Assembly (NCBI GenBank): GCA_963932465.1
Contig: OZ010799.1
Coordinates: 161,568,761-161,632,760, forward strand
Length of the DNA: 64,000 nucleotides
Direction: 5' to 3'
From: Maratus speciosus
Lineage: Eukaryota > Arthropoda > Arachnida > Araneae > Salticidae
Both the position numbers and the translations under genes were made by a program. Under the pieces are notes generated by a model, which saw only the letters and a list, made by a program, of their open reading frames with translations, searched no databases and had not been told where the DNA came from. This document shows, in pieces, positions 21,621 to 32,289 of this stretch. How positions within the stretch are numbered: the first letter of the stretch is position 1; every line of letters starts with the position of its first letter.

Positions 21621-22696
21621 TCATAATAGGTGTTCGTAGTTGCGCCCATTAACAGAATCGCACAGCCGACAGCGACGTCGTAAAGATTGGCGAACACGCC
21701 GAAAAACTCCGACGGAGTTGGGAATGTCTCCTGCAGCGACAACGATTCGCGCTAGTAAATCCTCCGGTGTATCCACAGGCGTTTCATACACCAGCGATTT
21801 AAGGTGTCCCCAAACAAAAAAGTCTAACGGATTGAGGTCTGGAGAGCGTGCAGGCCAAGCAACAGGTCCACTGCGTCCAATCCATTTCCCAGGATATGTT
21901 GAATTGAGGTGATTGCGAACACCTATGAAAAAATGTGCCGGTGCGCCATCGTGCATAAACCACATATTGTGGCGCAATGTTGCTGGCACATTTTGCAGTA
22001 ACTGCGGTAAGATATCCCGTAGGAAAACCAAGTACGTACTGCCATTGAGTACATCTGGGAGTAAATATGGTCCTATGAGATAATCGCCGAGGACACCTGC
22101 CCATATGTTCACACTGAACTTTTGTTGTGCGTTCGACGGGAAAACAGTGTGCGGATTTGTATATGACCATGTGTGCATATTGTGCGTGTTTACCACGCCC
22201 TTTCTCGCAAATGTTGCTTCATCAGTAAATAAAATATTTTCCAGAAATTGTGGATTATTTTCTGTTACATTAAGCAACCAGCGTACGAATTCTGTCCGCT
22301 GAGCACAATCTGTTACTGATAACAGTTGTACCCGCTGCACATGAAAGGGTGCATGTTTTCTGCACGCAGAACACGCCACACACTTTGGTGAGAAACACCG
22401 ACTTCAGACGCAGCAGCTCGTGTACTCGTGGAGGGGTTATCTTTAAAAATATTCAGTACATCTTCTTCCATTGCAGGTGTTCGTACATGTCGAGGTTTCC
22501 CTGCATCAATGCTTGCTGTATTATACGATCCAGTCTCCCGTAATCGTCTATCGATTTTTATGAAGAGTTTCGAACTTGGGCAACGTCTCCTTGGAAATTG
22601 CTCACGGTACATGCGCTGTGCTAGACATGCATTTCCATGAGCTTGCCCGTACATCAGATGCATGTCCGCATATTCTTCGTTAGAGTATTCCGGCAT
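21621..22696 (-). CDS. DD41D transposase, two frames joined at a slippery heptamer (copy 1)
   Basis: Upstream frame (start 22696): residues 1-118 up to NMHPF hold an N-terminal helix-turn-helix (YSNEEYADMHLMYG, RRLRETGS; DUF4817-like) and a second HTH (TSTRAAASEVGVSHQSVWRV). Downstream frame: from HVQRVQLL to the end, 240 residues, with the catalytic Asp in LFTDEAT, MHDGAPAHF and PDLNPLDFFVWG. Exactly 41 residues separate the second and third Asp, i.e. DD41D spacing as described for the rosa-type group of IS630-Tc1-mariner elements. The joined product is 358 residues. The frames overlap by -1 at CCCTTTC (22343-22349). The upstream frame alone would stop after nine further residues. The start at 22696 is the first Met and begins the conserved domain. 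Copies 1 and 2 differ at six residues. Confidence 0.88.
22279..22349 (-). promoter_or_regulatory. candidate -1 ribosomal frameshift signal (copy 1)
   Basis: On the minus strand CCCTTTC (22343-22349) sits in the phase C CCT TTC relative to the upstream frame, the X XXY YYZ pattern of eukaryotic -1 slippery sites. Five bases later CAGCGGGTAC (22328-22337) can pair with GTACGCTG (22279-22286) if two G are bulged. Between them CTGTTATCAGTAACAG (22310-22325) is a perfect 6-bp hairpin that overlaps the upstream stop codon. Slippage yields ...MHPF-HVQ..., joining the two conserved domains without gap or insertion. Confidence 0.5.
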
Positions 22697-22955
22697 AATT
22701 ATTATACATCAACTTACTACAATCCCACTTACAACAGCCTCCCTTTAACATAACGCCCACTGATGACTGCTGTTTTATTACACTTTTCTTCCTATACACA
22801 TAGAAAATTTGCATAAAAAGTACTTCTTCTTCATCATCCTGAAAGTTCATGGAGGAAACGCAGCAGTCACGGAGTTTGCTTTAAGACAAGGCGAGAGCTG
22901 CACAATATGTCATTCACTTGACCAGACTGAATAATGAAAGGGTATTGATAGAGGT
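22697..22955 (-). other. 5' leader of the DD41D transposase, copy 1
   Basis: This lies between the transposase start and the right inverted arm. No certain promoter element can be named; CCTTTAACATAACGCC and runs of TTCTTC are seen. Confidence 0.4.
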
Positions 22956-23515
22956 TGATCAGAAATGTATAATTGAAAGATATTAAAACGGGGTGTTTAC
23001 AATCGTCATGGGCGGAGTTTCGCCCTTTCCGAGCGTGCAACAGTACAGAGTTGTAACTAGGGAACTGCTTGATTTCTCCCATACAATTAAACTGATATGG
23101 TTTATTGTCAGCTTCTTCGAAAGCTTTCGGAATGGACCAAATTTTATAACATTTTCCTTGATGTAGGTAGAGTTGCATTTTTCGAATTAACGATTAACTA
23201 TTTTGCTAAATATTTTATTTTGTATTTTTTCACTGTTTCAGAGCTTGTAACTCGCCATTAATTCTCAATATTCTAAAACAACTTATGTCATTTCGTAGGA
23301 TTTTTTCTGCTCTTTCTAAATATGTGTTTCGTTTTTATGTAGCATTATAGATAGTTTAGCAATGAGGTTTTTTTTACAAATTTCCGATTTTTCATTCTAT
23401 TTGCTGTAACTTGAAAATTATTGAGATCCGGCCAGGCATTATATACTGATTTATGCTCCGTGTGATCTCCTCTATTACCCCTATTAATATTGGACCCCTT
23501 TAACGGAACACCCTG
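22956..23515 (-). repeat. right long inverted terminus of DD41D copy 1
   Basis: Partner of 20537-21098. It overlaps most of a 103-codon minus-strand open frame (22867-23178, beginning MQLYLHQGKCYKIWS). The left arm, read in the matching frame, keeps a similar peptide (QQGKCSKIWSIPKTFEK) without indels for about 45 codons. Whether this is a true peptide or a side effect of arm homology is unclear. Confidence 0.8.
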
Positions 23516-23517
23516 TA

Positions 23518-24673
23518 TATATTACGCTATCGTATGTGGCAGAGAAGTCGTAATTATTTGTTAATTGTTTAATGACAAAGTCCGATTGAAAGGCATCTCA
23601 TTGGTTATTGAACAGCATTTAATTCATCACCATACCTATAAAGGAGGTCACCATAGGGAGCCTGTTTTGTCGCCAAATAACATCAAGTTTGTCGCCAACT
23701 TGGCAATATATCGCCAAATTTTCCAGCCAAATTAGTCCCCAAAAGTGACGCCAACCTGGCGATACCTCTAATATTTTGCAATTCTCATAGACTTCCGTTC
23801 TAAACCAACAGGGTTTACTTGCTTACAGAAAATCAACAAATTGAGATATTTTAATGCAACAAAAACTAATATTAGCTTAAGGGATTATATTAGTTATATT
23901 CAAGGGAGTCCAAGTAGATTATATTATGAGTAAAAGTAACATGATACAATGCTTAGCATGCTTTCCCAAACATAAATTTTAAGGGAGACAAAACTGGTCG
24001 CCAAGGGCTGCTAGTATTTTTAATTTCGGAACATCGCACATTTTGAATTTTGCACCATCATATAGGGGGAAATCTACTTCCAAATGCAATTTGTTTGAAA
24101 ACTGTAACTTAATTGACTGATTTATCAAGGCTTTATAATTAATTCCGGAAAATTTCAAGAAATGCGCACTTATTTTCCCATATTCAAGCATCAGTTTATT
24201 TTAGAAAGGTAAAATCGTCTAACGACTAGTTCCACTGACGCCAAAAATAATAATAATAATAATAATAATAATAATCGACCGTGGCTTTTTCAATTTTATT
24301 TAAAGTAGAAAAACTGATATTCAACTACTTCCATAAGATGGCGATTAATAATTTTTACAAGGACGTTAAAAATAAAATGTTTTAGTGAAAAAAACTGTAT
24401 TTCTCTAAGCATTTATTCAAAGTCATAAATATAAAAAAAACTTTTGAAGAAATTCGCCAAAATAAAGTCCTTTTTGAATAAGTTCACTCAAATGACGCAA
24501 TTTATTCCAGCTCCGAAATTAGAAGCCTAACCTTTGAAGAACGAAAAGCTGTTGGCAAATAATGTAATGTAGCATGTGCATTTTTATCGGTAAAGCTTTT
24601 GACTTAAATGGTAAATATAATTTTTTATTTGAAATATTGTTCTTAATAAAATTAATATTATTGCATTATATAT
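23518..24673. other. AT-rich stretch with microsatellite
   Basis: An (AAT)n run of about 30 bp lies at 24246-24275. CGCCAAAT-type words (23670-23770) recall the MITEs around 27-29.6 kb. The 70-codon minus-strand frame at 23979 has no recognised domain. No gene is seen. Confidence 0.4.
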
Positions 24674-25280
24674 TGGGCAATTCCACAGAAAATTATCATT
24701 TTATAGGGGAAGTAAAATTTATAATATGTTTAATTTAAGGGTATGATTGCAAAACTTGATGTATTTATATTCTATAATAAAATCCTAATAACAAGGCATT
24801 GCAAATTACTGTTTACAAACTAAGTTAAGTACCATTATTGTCTTTGTAAAGCCGTAATGTTGCATGAGTTATACAATATAAAGTTATGTCAGTTACACGT
24901 ATAAATGTCATTTTTTCCTTTTTATTATTTAGAAATTAATTAAACAAGTTACTGTTGTAATTTGGTATTACTTAGTCTTGTTGAGAACATTAAATCACTT
25001 TTATTGACGGGATAGTGTTAATAATTTTTACACTTCAATGAAGGCAAAAAAAAAAAATATTTGTATATTTCATGTTACGTCAGTTACAGAATTTTGAAAT
25101 TCAATTTTGGAAACTAAAACAGAGATTGAAATAATCTGCAAGTATTTGGGTGTTAAGTCCTTAGTAAAATATATTTTAAATTGTAAAAATTTGTTCAAGC
25201 TTTATTAGTAAATTTTCTACATAGTTTCGAAAATAAAATTCGATGATCAATTGTTACGTCAGTTACGATGGAATTGTTCA
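24674..25280 (-). mobile_element. non-autonomous DNA element with GGGCAATTCC ends, copy 2
   Basis: Reverse-orientation copy of 14215-14820: starts TTGGGCAATTCCACAG and ends GTTACGATGGAATTGTTCAA. The shared interior includes GTTTACAAACTAAGTTAAGT and TACTAATAAAGCT (inverted here). About 605 bp, with no transposase. Confidence 0.65.
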
Positions 25281-25380
25281 ATTTACAAAATAGTTAGATT
25301 TCATTTTCTCCAAAAGAATTGAATGATTTCATGCAATTCAAAAGCATCGGGTTGCCACGCAACTAGTTTTTTTTAAGAAA

Positions 25381-25594
25381 CTAGGGGGCTCAGGCCCCTA
25401 CGAGCTACGCTCGCCAACCCCCGTTCAGGGACACCAAAATCCAAAAAGCACACTAATTTGATTGACTTTAAAAATATTGAATTAAAATTAAAAAAAAAAA
25501 AAAACAGTAGCGATCTCTCTGTAAACGGGTTTTCATTCGTTTTTCTTGAATTGGGGATTTTTAAGACCATATCTGCTGCTGTTAAAAGATACAA
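25381..25594 (-). mobile_element. Helitron-like 3' end
   Basis: Read on the minus strand, the sequence ends with the hairpin CGAGCGTAGCTCG, then GGGGCCTGAGCCCC and a terminal CTAG followed by T (CTAG at 25381-25384). A terminal hairpin and CTAG before T are Helitron hallmarks. The same GAGCGTAGCTCGTAGGGG text ends at 63785 in the same orientation. The 5' end was not found. Confidence 0.6.
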
Positions 25595-26974
25595 TGGCTG
25601 TTTTCGTATTTAATTTGAAAAATTAGTTAAACATTCGAAAATAAGCTAATGTAAAATGAATTAAGTAAACAGTGTCATTGTCTACCTTTATTTTTTAACA
25701 GCGCTATAAGATAGTTCTTTTAAATAATTCATTTTAAATGTATCGTTTTAAATCTGACGTAACTTACACCAAAGTTTTATTTCTCTTATTAATATTCACG
25801 TGAAAATACTTTTGTTGTTAGAAGGAAATATTATTTGCGCTGTCTTCGAATTCACGATAATAGCTGAAAATATTATCTCAAAATATCAAGTAAATGTCTC
25901 GCGTAGATATATTTTTTAATTTAAATTGTTTTGCAATATTTTTTGGCCATTTTAAATATGACGTAATTTCCTCCATTTACAGATTTTAACGCATAGTAAT
26001 GATTTTTTTATTTTAACATTTTGTTTCTCTTTTAAAATTCCAGTGTAAATATGGTCCTTATGACGCAATTTTCCTGCTTTTAACATTTAATTCTAATTTT
26101 AATTTTGTTTTCTGTTTACAATAGTTTCGTGTAAATAAATTTTTAATATGAAGTAAACATTATTGTTTGCGCTGTTTATACAGTTGGCAACAGTTTAAAT
26201 TAATAACATTTTTTAAATTTGTAAAAAAAATATCTCTCGAAATACTGAAAATTTGAATTTAAAATCGAAATAAAACCTCAAAAAATAGTCAAATAAAAAA
26301 AAATAAATGCAATCTGCACACCGGGAACTTATAACCTATAAAATGATCTAAAAATAATTAAATTCTCATGTATAGTTTTTGCTCCAATAAAACTTTCTTA
26401 ATGGAACGATTTTGTCCAACTTTAGCATTAAATATCTCTGAAAGTAATTCTTCGATTTGAAAACTGTCTGCATCAGCGTATTTATCAAATCTTTTTTTAT
26501 AATACCACCGATTTCCATATTTTTGTATACGACAGTTTTTTTAATATTAACGAAGAAAAGCCATGCTCAAGGCATACTTAGTTGCTACAACAGGCAGATT
26601 GATTTGCATTTAATGTATGAAGTCGCTCGCCAGAGGACTCTGATACCCTGCCCAAAATTGAAATTTGACTCTGACCGTAACTGAAACAACCTGGGAAGTG
26701 TAGATATGTAAACAAACACCAAAATTACGCCATGTCGCCATGGTTACGTTTACAATTCTGCTGACATTCCAATCAAGCTTAGAAATGACAGCTAATTCGA
26801 ATACAGCTGTTAAGGGTTATTATAAACTGTCCATATCAATGTAAATGTAAAGTTCTATTTATTTAAGTGACTAATATAATGTGTTTCTCTTTAAAACTGT
26901 CAAACTAACACACATAAAAATATATAAATAAAAAAACACATGCTTAGTCTAAAACATCAATATCACAAATTTAT
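25595..26974. other. AT-rich non-coding stretch
   Basis: Several TATGACGTAA-like words (for example 25755, 25959) recur, perhaps belonging to the Helitron body. No ORF of interest. Confidence 0.35.
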
Positions 26975-27272
26975 TTGGTACAACTTAGTTATCCCGCCGA
27001 CCAATTTCGCCAAATTATATAAATCGCTAAAACACTCACCAAATTTTACAAATTGACATAATTTTTATTTTAAATAACGAAAGAACAAATAAATTAGTAT
27101 AACATTAATAAATATACAAATAAAACGTCGAAATAAAAATCACTTGATGACATAAACACGTGTAACTTGCTTACAGTCAAGTGAATGTGACATTTACGAT
27201 CAAGCATTATTGGCATTTAATCTTATAGTTTGGCGATAGATTTTTGGTCGACGGGGTAACTAAGTACCATTT
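26975..27272. mobile_element. MITE with TTAGTTATCCCG ends, copy 1
   Basis: Inverted ends GGTACAACTTAGTTATCCCG and CGGGGTAACTAAGTACC enclose GTCGACCAA-type words and TTATTGGCATTTAATCTTA. It shares most of its interior (AATAAATTAGTATAACATTA, TACAAATAAAACGTCGAAAT) with 28578-28863. Boundaries are uncertain by several bases. Confidence 0.65.
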
Positions 27273-28284
27273 ATTTACTATTTTCACTGCTGAAACAATA
27301 AAACTGATGGAAATTTTTTTAATATATTTAAATACTCATAAAATTCCTTGTAATAATTAATAAATGTAATTTATTAAGTAACAAATACCCTTGCATGATT
27401 TAATCAAAATTACTTGAATAACATAGAATATTGCAACGATATTTAAATCCGTGATCACCATTTCTTTCACTGATTAAAAATAAGAATATTTAATGTTTAA
27501 GGAAGATCGGCCATTTTTTTTTTTTTTTTTTTTGGTTCGGGCGAAATTAAAAACAAATATTTTATCGGCAACAGTAAATTAATCAAAAATAGCTGCTTCA
27601 AGTCAGTTATGAGAACTGTAGTTAGATAAAAATCAAATTTTAATTTTAAAACGTGTATATGAAACCAAGCTACTTTTATATAAATACGGGACATTCAAAA
27701 AAGAATAACAGAACCGTCATTTTTCATGAATGAACCAAACGATCAAGGTAAACAATAAATAATTTTGCTAATCTTAAAAGTATGTGTAACACTAAAATGC
27801 TACAATTTGTGGAAAATAGCCTTTTAAACCGAAGGAAATTGAAGAATATAAATATTTAATTTATTACATGAAAATACGATAAATGATTCTGAAACCTCGA
27901 CGATGAGAAACAAGCTTCTATCTGGGCAGGGTATAAATGTAAACAAAGAGCACGTTGTGAAGTTTTGGTTCAGGGTTTGAAATTGGATCCGACTTCACTT
28001 TTTCGGCGAAATGCGCGGGCCGTTATTTATCACTGTGGGCTATGGCCATGCTTAAGCCAAGACTTCATCATAAAACAGACTTGACGATCCGGAGAAAGTC
28101 TATGGGTGAAAATGTCCCCGATAATTGCCAACTTATTAGATGACTTTGTCCCGTAAGTTACGCCACCTGGTGTATACTCCTGGTAATACTCCATAAACAA
28201 ATGCATAGTAAAAAATTGAAAATGTTGTGTTACTGGCAAAATTGTATAAAATATTTTTCGAATTCCAGTAAAATAAAGGCGTAA
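27273..28284. other. AT-rich non-coding stretch
   Basis: A poly-T run lies at about 27514-27532. No gene or recognised repeat otherwise. Confidence 0.4.
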
Positions 28285-28292
28285 AAAAAATA

Positions 28293-28484
28293 GGTACTTT
28301 TCGGTTAGCCGGGCGCCAGTGTTATATGTACATATTTATATGCATACATATATGTAAATATACATATACCATATTGTATATATACACACATATATGTATG
28401 TAAAGTTATATGTATATTTACATACATTTATATATACATATATATGTACATATAACACTGGCGCCCGGCTAACCGAAAAGTACC
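28293..28484. mobile_element. palindromic MITE with 8-bp flanking repeats
   Basis: Arms GGTACTTTTCGGTTAGCCGG and CCGGCTAACCGAAAAGTACC are perfect inverts and continue through GCGCCAGTGTTATATGTACA. The interior is a TA/CA-rich stretch (TATATGTACATAT). The flanks AAAAAATA (28285-28292 and 28485-28492) fit an 8-bp TSD, though the A-rich context weakens this. Confidence 0.75.
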
Positions 28485-28577
28485 AAAAAATATTTCGCAC
28501 AATTATGTTCTGGCTATAAAAAATAAAACATATCAAAAATGAAGATTTAAATATAAGAGTTATTGATATTTTTTCAG

Positions 28578-28863
28578 GGTAATTGTTAGTTATCCCGTCG
28601 ACCAATTTCGCCAAATTATATAAATCGCCAAACTACACGCCAAGTTCTACAAATTGACACAATTTTTTATTTTAAATAACGAAAAAACAAATAAATTAGT
28701 ATAACATTAATAAAAATACAAATAAAACGTCGAAATATTGGTTTTATTGGCCATTATTGGCATTTAATCTTAAAATTAATTAATTTATGGCAAACCATTA
28801 TTGGCATTTAATCTTACAAATTGGCGACAGTAATTTGGTCGACGGGATAACTAACAAGTACCA
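28578..28863. mobile_element. MITE with TTAGTTATCCCG ends, copy 2
   Basis: Inverted ends TTGTTAGTTATCCCGTCGAC and GTCGACGGGATAACTAACAA. It contains CATTATTGGCATTTAATCTT twice, an internal duplication absent from copy 1. Confidence 0.7.
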
Positions 28864-29006
28864 TTTTCAGTATATAGGACTTTGCGGTTATTTTTTTTTT
28901 AATCTTGGCACAATTTAGGCTTCGGAAAGAGCGATTTGTTGCCGATTGATATAAACAGCTATGAAAAAAAAATTATGAACTGTCAGCTTGTTTTATAAGA
29001 ATTTAC

Positions 29007-29202
29007 GGCACAGATGTCATTTACGGCCCCATATTGGCGCGATTTTTTTCCGACGCCAATTTTGCGAAAACCTCGTTACCATATCATCTATATCCGGATA
29101 ACCATATCAAGCAAAATAACGACACTTTGGTGCCAGTTAAGTATCCGGTGCGTATATGACATTGGCGCCAGAAAAAAATCTCGCCAATATGACATCTGTG
29201 CC
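29007..29202. mobile_element. palindromic hAT-like MITE with GGCACAGATGTCAT ends, copy 1
   Basis: Inverted ends GGCACAGATGTCAT and ATGACATCTGTGCC with internal pairs such as ATATTGGCG/CGCCAATAT. The flanks GAATTTAC / GAATTCAC (7 of 8) fit an 8-bp duplication. Confidence 0.78.
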
Positions 29203-29430
29203 GAATTCACATGTATAAATTTAGTTTCTAGATATTATTATTTTTTTTTATATACGATTTGTTTATATTTGTATATAAAATAGATAAATGCCTTTCTTAT
29301 ATTAAATAAATTGTACAAATATTGGAAAATATTGCTTCTTTATGTGAAACAGTGAATATGCTTCCAGAAATTACGTTGCCAAATTTTCTTCTCTCGCCAA
29401 GGCCCCTATACTTGAAAAATACCGATTTAT

Positions 29431-29637
29431 GGTACAGATGTCATATTCGCCCCATATTGGCGCGATTTTTTTCGGTTGCCAATTTGGCGAAAACATCAAC
29501 AACATAAACAACATAATCCGGGTTACCACATCAAGCAAAATAACGACACTTTGGCGCCAGTTAAGTACCTGTTGCCTATATGATATTGGCGACAGAAAAA
29601 AATCGCGCCAATATGGGGCGAATATGACATCTGTGCC
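29431..29637. mobile_element. palindromic hAT-like MITE with GGCACAGATGTCAT ends, copy 2
   Basis: Ends GGTACAGATGTCATATTCGC and GCGAATATGACATCTGTGCC, flanked by a perfect 8-bp repeat CGATTTAT (29423-29430, 29638-29645). It shares AAGCAAAATAACGACACTTT and GGCGCCAGTTAAGTA with copy 1. The 8-bp TSD suggests hAT, although the terminus does not follow the usual YARNG start. Confidence 0.82.
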
Positions 29638-29645
29638 CGATTTAT

Positions 29646-31036
29646 TATTATATAATGTAGTATTAGCTAATGTTCTGTAATCTGTTCCACAGTCAAAGTT
29701 GACTGCAAAAACGCGATGCTGGAATAATGTGGTATCAAGTATACGGTTTAAAAATAAAATTAATTTTGCGCCAAACTACACTTACGCCAATTGGCGCTAG
29801 GTCTGATTAAGGAAGAATACTCAAATTAAGATTTACAAACACCAAAATCGTAGCATGACAAGAATACGGTATTTGCGGAAAGTTGAGGGACATGTATAAA
29901 TTTAAGTGATTATTAAACTTTATTTTTCCAATTTTTTAAGTGTTTATGACTTCAGTCTGTTTTTTTGTGTATCTATGCGTGTTTTAACTTTCCTAAAATA
30001 CTTTGATACATTTTAGTAAAACTTACATAACATATGTGAGTTAAAACAAGGAAATTAATTACGCACCAAACTATGCCCGCCAAGATATGCCAATTGGCTG
30101 TGGAGCCAATTATGAAACTTTCCATAAATTAATACATACAAACTTTATATGAAAAAACAGTGAAGCTTTCATCTAAAGTATGTTAAACTGAAATGATCCC
30201 CCATACTTTCAAAAATAAAACAAATGATAGGCCAATAAATAAATGAGACTGTGCATTGAAACAATTTGAAAGAGCGATGCTAAATTAATACTGTAAGGTA
30301 AAATTAATTGTGAAAAGAAAAGAAATAGAAGAAATAAAATAAATCACATATTTGAAAATATAAAAGAGAAAATGAAATATTTTACATTTTCCGGATCTAG
30401 ATGCTATCCATTTATTTCAATAACTAATATCACTGAGAAATTCATGGTAAAATAATTTTCTTTCCTGATTATTATTATTATTATTATCATCATTTATTTA
30501 CATAACGAAATACAGCAGTAAACATTTTTTGTTTAACAGTAAAATAAGTTCCTTTTTTAAATAAAATGTTTAGAACATATGAAAATTTTAAGATTAACAA
30601 CTATCATTTGAAAACTACAAAGCACATCGTAAAGAAAATGGTAAAAGACAAATGGAAAACAAATTAAAAAATATTTCTGTTTCTCGCGTTAATGACGCTA
30701 GTCACGCGAAACCATGTGGTTCCTAACCACGTGTACAGCGCAAAGAAGTTGGAAATAGATATTCCTTCTTCCATGGTACAGCGGACAAAGGAAACTTAGC
30801 GATTGTGAGGCCTGTTATTTCGATAAGGAGGCCTTGGCTTAAGCATTTAAATTGGATGAGTTCTACCCGGAATATCTACGCAGATTTTCATTTGTCCATT
30901 TCCAAATCAAAACTTTTTTTTATATATAGAAGGACTGTCAAAACTACTTGAATCGCAGAGATTCGATGATTAGACGAGGCAATGATTACAACAGAATTTT
31001 AGTGGCATCCGACGGGGCATAATTTGACACCACTGC
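29646..31036. other. AT-rich non-coding stretch
   Basis: GCCAATTGGC-type words occur near 29780 and 30090. A small hairpin CCATGTGGTTCCTAACCACG lies near 30712. No gene is seen. Confidence 0.4.
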
Positions 31037-31037
31037 C

Positions 31038-31244
31038 TTATCCCCTTTGGGACAAGCGTCTTTTACAGAATTTTTAATCTTTTATCACCGGTTTTTTAAA
31101 ACAGAAAATTTTGCCTCATTGAATCGGGAAAATGCTCGGATTAAATAAGACAAAATGTGCGATAAAAATTTACTGGTGAGAATAATGACTGATTCTGAGC
31201 ACCTCACGCGGCAGGAATACCGGCGCTCGTCCCCAAGGCGTTAA
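31038..31244. mobile_element. TTAA-target MITE, abutted by a hAT MITE
   Basis: The left end is decayed (TTATCCCCTTTGGGAC); the right end CTCGTCCCCAAGGCGTTAA is clear. The interior matches 18423 and 44271 (TTTTTAATCTTTTATCACCGG, TTTACTGGTGAGAAT). Its terminal TTAA lies inside the 8-bp target duplicated by the neighbouring hAT MITE. Confidence 0.6.
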
Positions 31245-31246
31245 AC

Positions 31247-31683
31247 CAAAGCGTTATAAGTAAGCGAACAAACTTAATGCTGGAATCAGGCGTAAATTAA
31301 CACAGTTGCGCCACCTTGTGGACGGAGTGATAATTCACATACGCGGGCTTTTAGTGTGGCGCGTATTTCCTAAATCTTCAGTCGCTCATGGAAATTAATT
31401 TTGTTTGCCACATTTATTGCAAAATAATGGCGTAGCGAGAGGGACATCCAGACGTACTTGACACCACAAAGTTTTCTTCGCCTCACCAGAGGGACTTCAG
31501 TTATTAAACAAGATGAAAAAAACTTTACAATTTTAGTGGTGTCAGTAAGAAAACAGTTAGGTATCTACCTGTAGTTCACACTCCGTCCGCTACGTGGCGC
31601 ATGACCTTCATTGATGTGACCTCGCTTTTAATATTGCGGTTACTTCTCCCATTTAAGATAGGACGCTTACTTATATCGCTTTG
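31247..31683. mobile_element. hAT-type MITE, 437 bp, copy 2
   Basis: The ends CAAAGCGTTATAAGTAAGCG and CGCTTACTTATATCGCTTTG match copy 1 (13346-13782), with the same length. A perfect 8-bp duplication CGTTAAAC flanks it (31239-31246 and 31684-31691). Because that target includes the end of the TTAA MITE at 31038-31244, this insertion is the later of the two. Confidence 0.9.
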
Positions 31684-31691
31684 CGTTAAAC

Positions 31692-32289
31692 CGTCACAAA
31701 ATACAGGAGAAAAAATGTGTGATTGGACAAAGGTTTAATTCATATTTTTTACTCTGAGCAGCTTTCATGATCATTACTAGCCCCAAACAGACATATAATT
31801 TTACAACACTCTCTCCCAATTGAGAGAGACAGTTTTTCTTGATTAGCAAGAGTTTGTTCCTTCACCTACACAAAGCATTCACACCGATAATGACTTAAAC
31901 TGTATGCTATTAATAATTAGTGGTGTAACAGTATTTTTTTATCCTGTTTTTCATATCAATTATAACCGTGTTAAGAGGATTGATGAGTAAGAAAACATTT
32001 ACACGCATAAAATCAACAACCCCTATAGTGACTATAGGTGGTGTTGATTAAGGCTCCTGTCGCTGCAGACGAAGACACTCGCTAGCTAATTCTAAACCTA
32101 TGAAGGACCATTTAGCTGATTTCTCTTCCGCATTTGCATATTTTTCAATTTCAGGTAGCTTTCATTACAAAAAGCTACCTATTGTAGCCGTTCAGAGGAA
32201 AACGATTCCGAAAAATATAGGCATATTTTCCCTGATCATGACCCCCAGAACCCGAAACCGCCCTCCGTTCAAATGTGATATATATCTGA
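31692..32289. other. non-coding stretch with one hairpin
   Basis: 32010-32050 forms a hairpin around CCTATAGTGACTATAGG with outer pairs ATCAACA/TGTTGAT. The 73-codon frame at 32100-32321 has no recognised domain. Confidence 0.4.

Larger units (their letters stand above)
20537..23515 (-). mobile_element. mariner-superfamily (DD41D) transposon, copy 1
   Basis: A TA dinucleotide flanks both ends (20535-20536, 23516-23517). The element is 2979 bp and its ends are perfect inverted repeats for the outermost bases (CAGGGTGTTCCGTTAAAGG). A minus-strand transposase lies at 21621-22696. It differs from copy 2 (48520-51484, same orientation) mainly by point changes, one A in an A run and a 13-bp segment near 21099. 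The near-identity of the two copies, including non-coding parts, indicates recent activity of the family. Confidence 0.93.

Noticed and set aside
21640..21912. 90-codon plus-strand ORF (and its twin at 49609-49881)
   Set aside because: It lies antisense within the transposase coding region and mirrors its codons; it has no domain of its own.
21799..22170. 123-codon minus-strand ORF inside the transposase (twin at 49768-50139)
   Set aside because: An overlapping alternative frame of the catalytic domain without a recognisable motif; the DDD frame is clearly the real one.
22349..22640. Plus-strand ORFs of 64 and 70 codons (twins at 50318-50609)
   Set aside because: Antisense shadows of the HTH-coding region.
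28336..28614. 92-codon minus-strand ORF rich in Tyr, Ile and Val
   Set aside because: Translates the TA/CA-rich centre of a palindromic MITE; low-complexity artefact.
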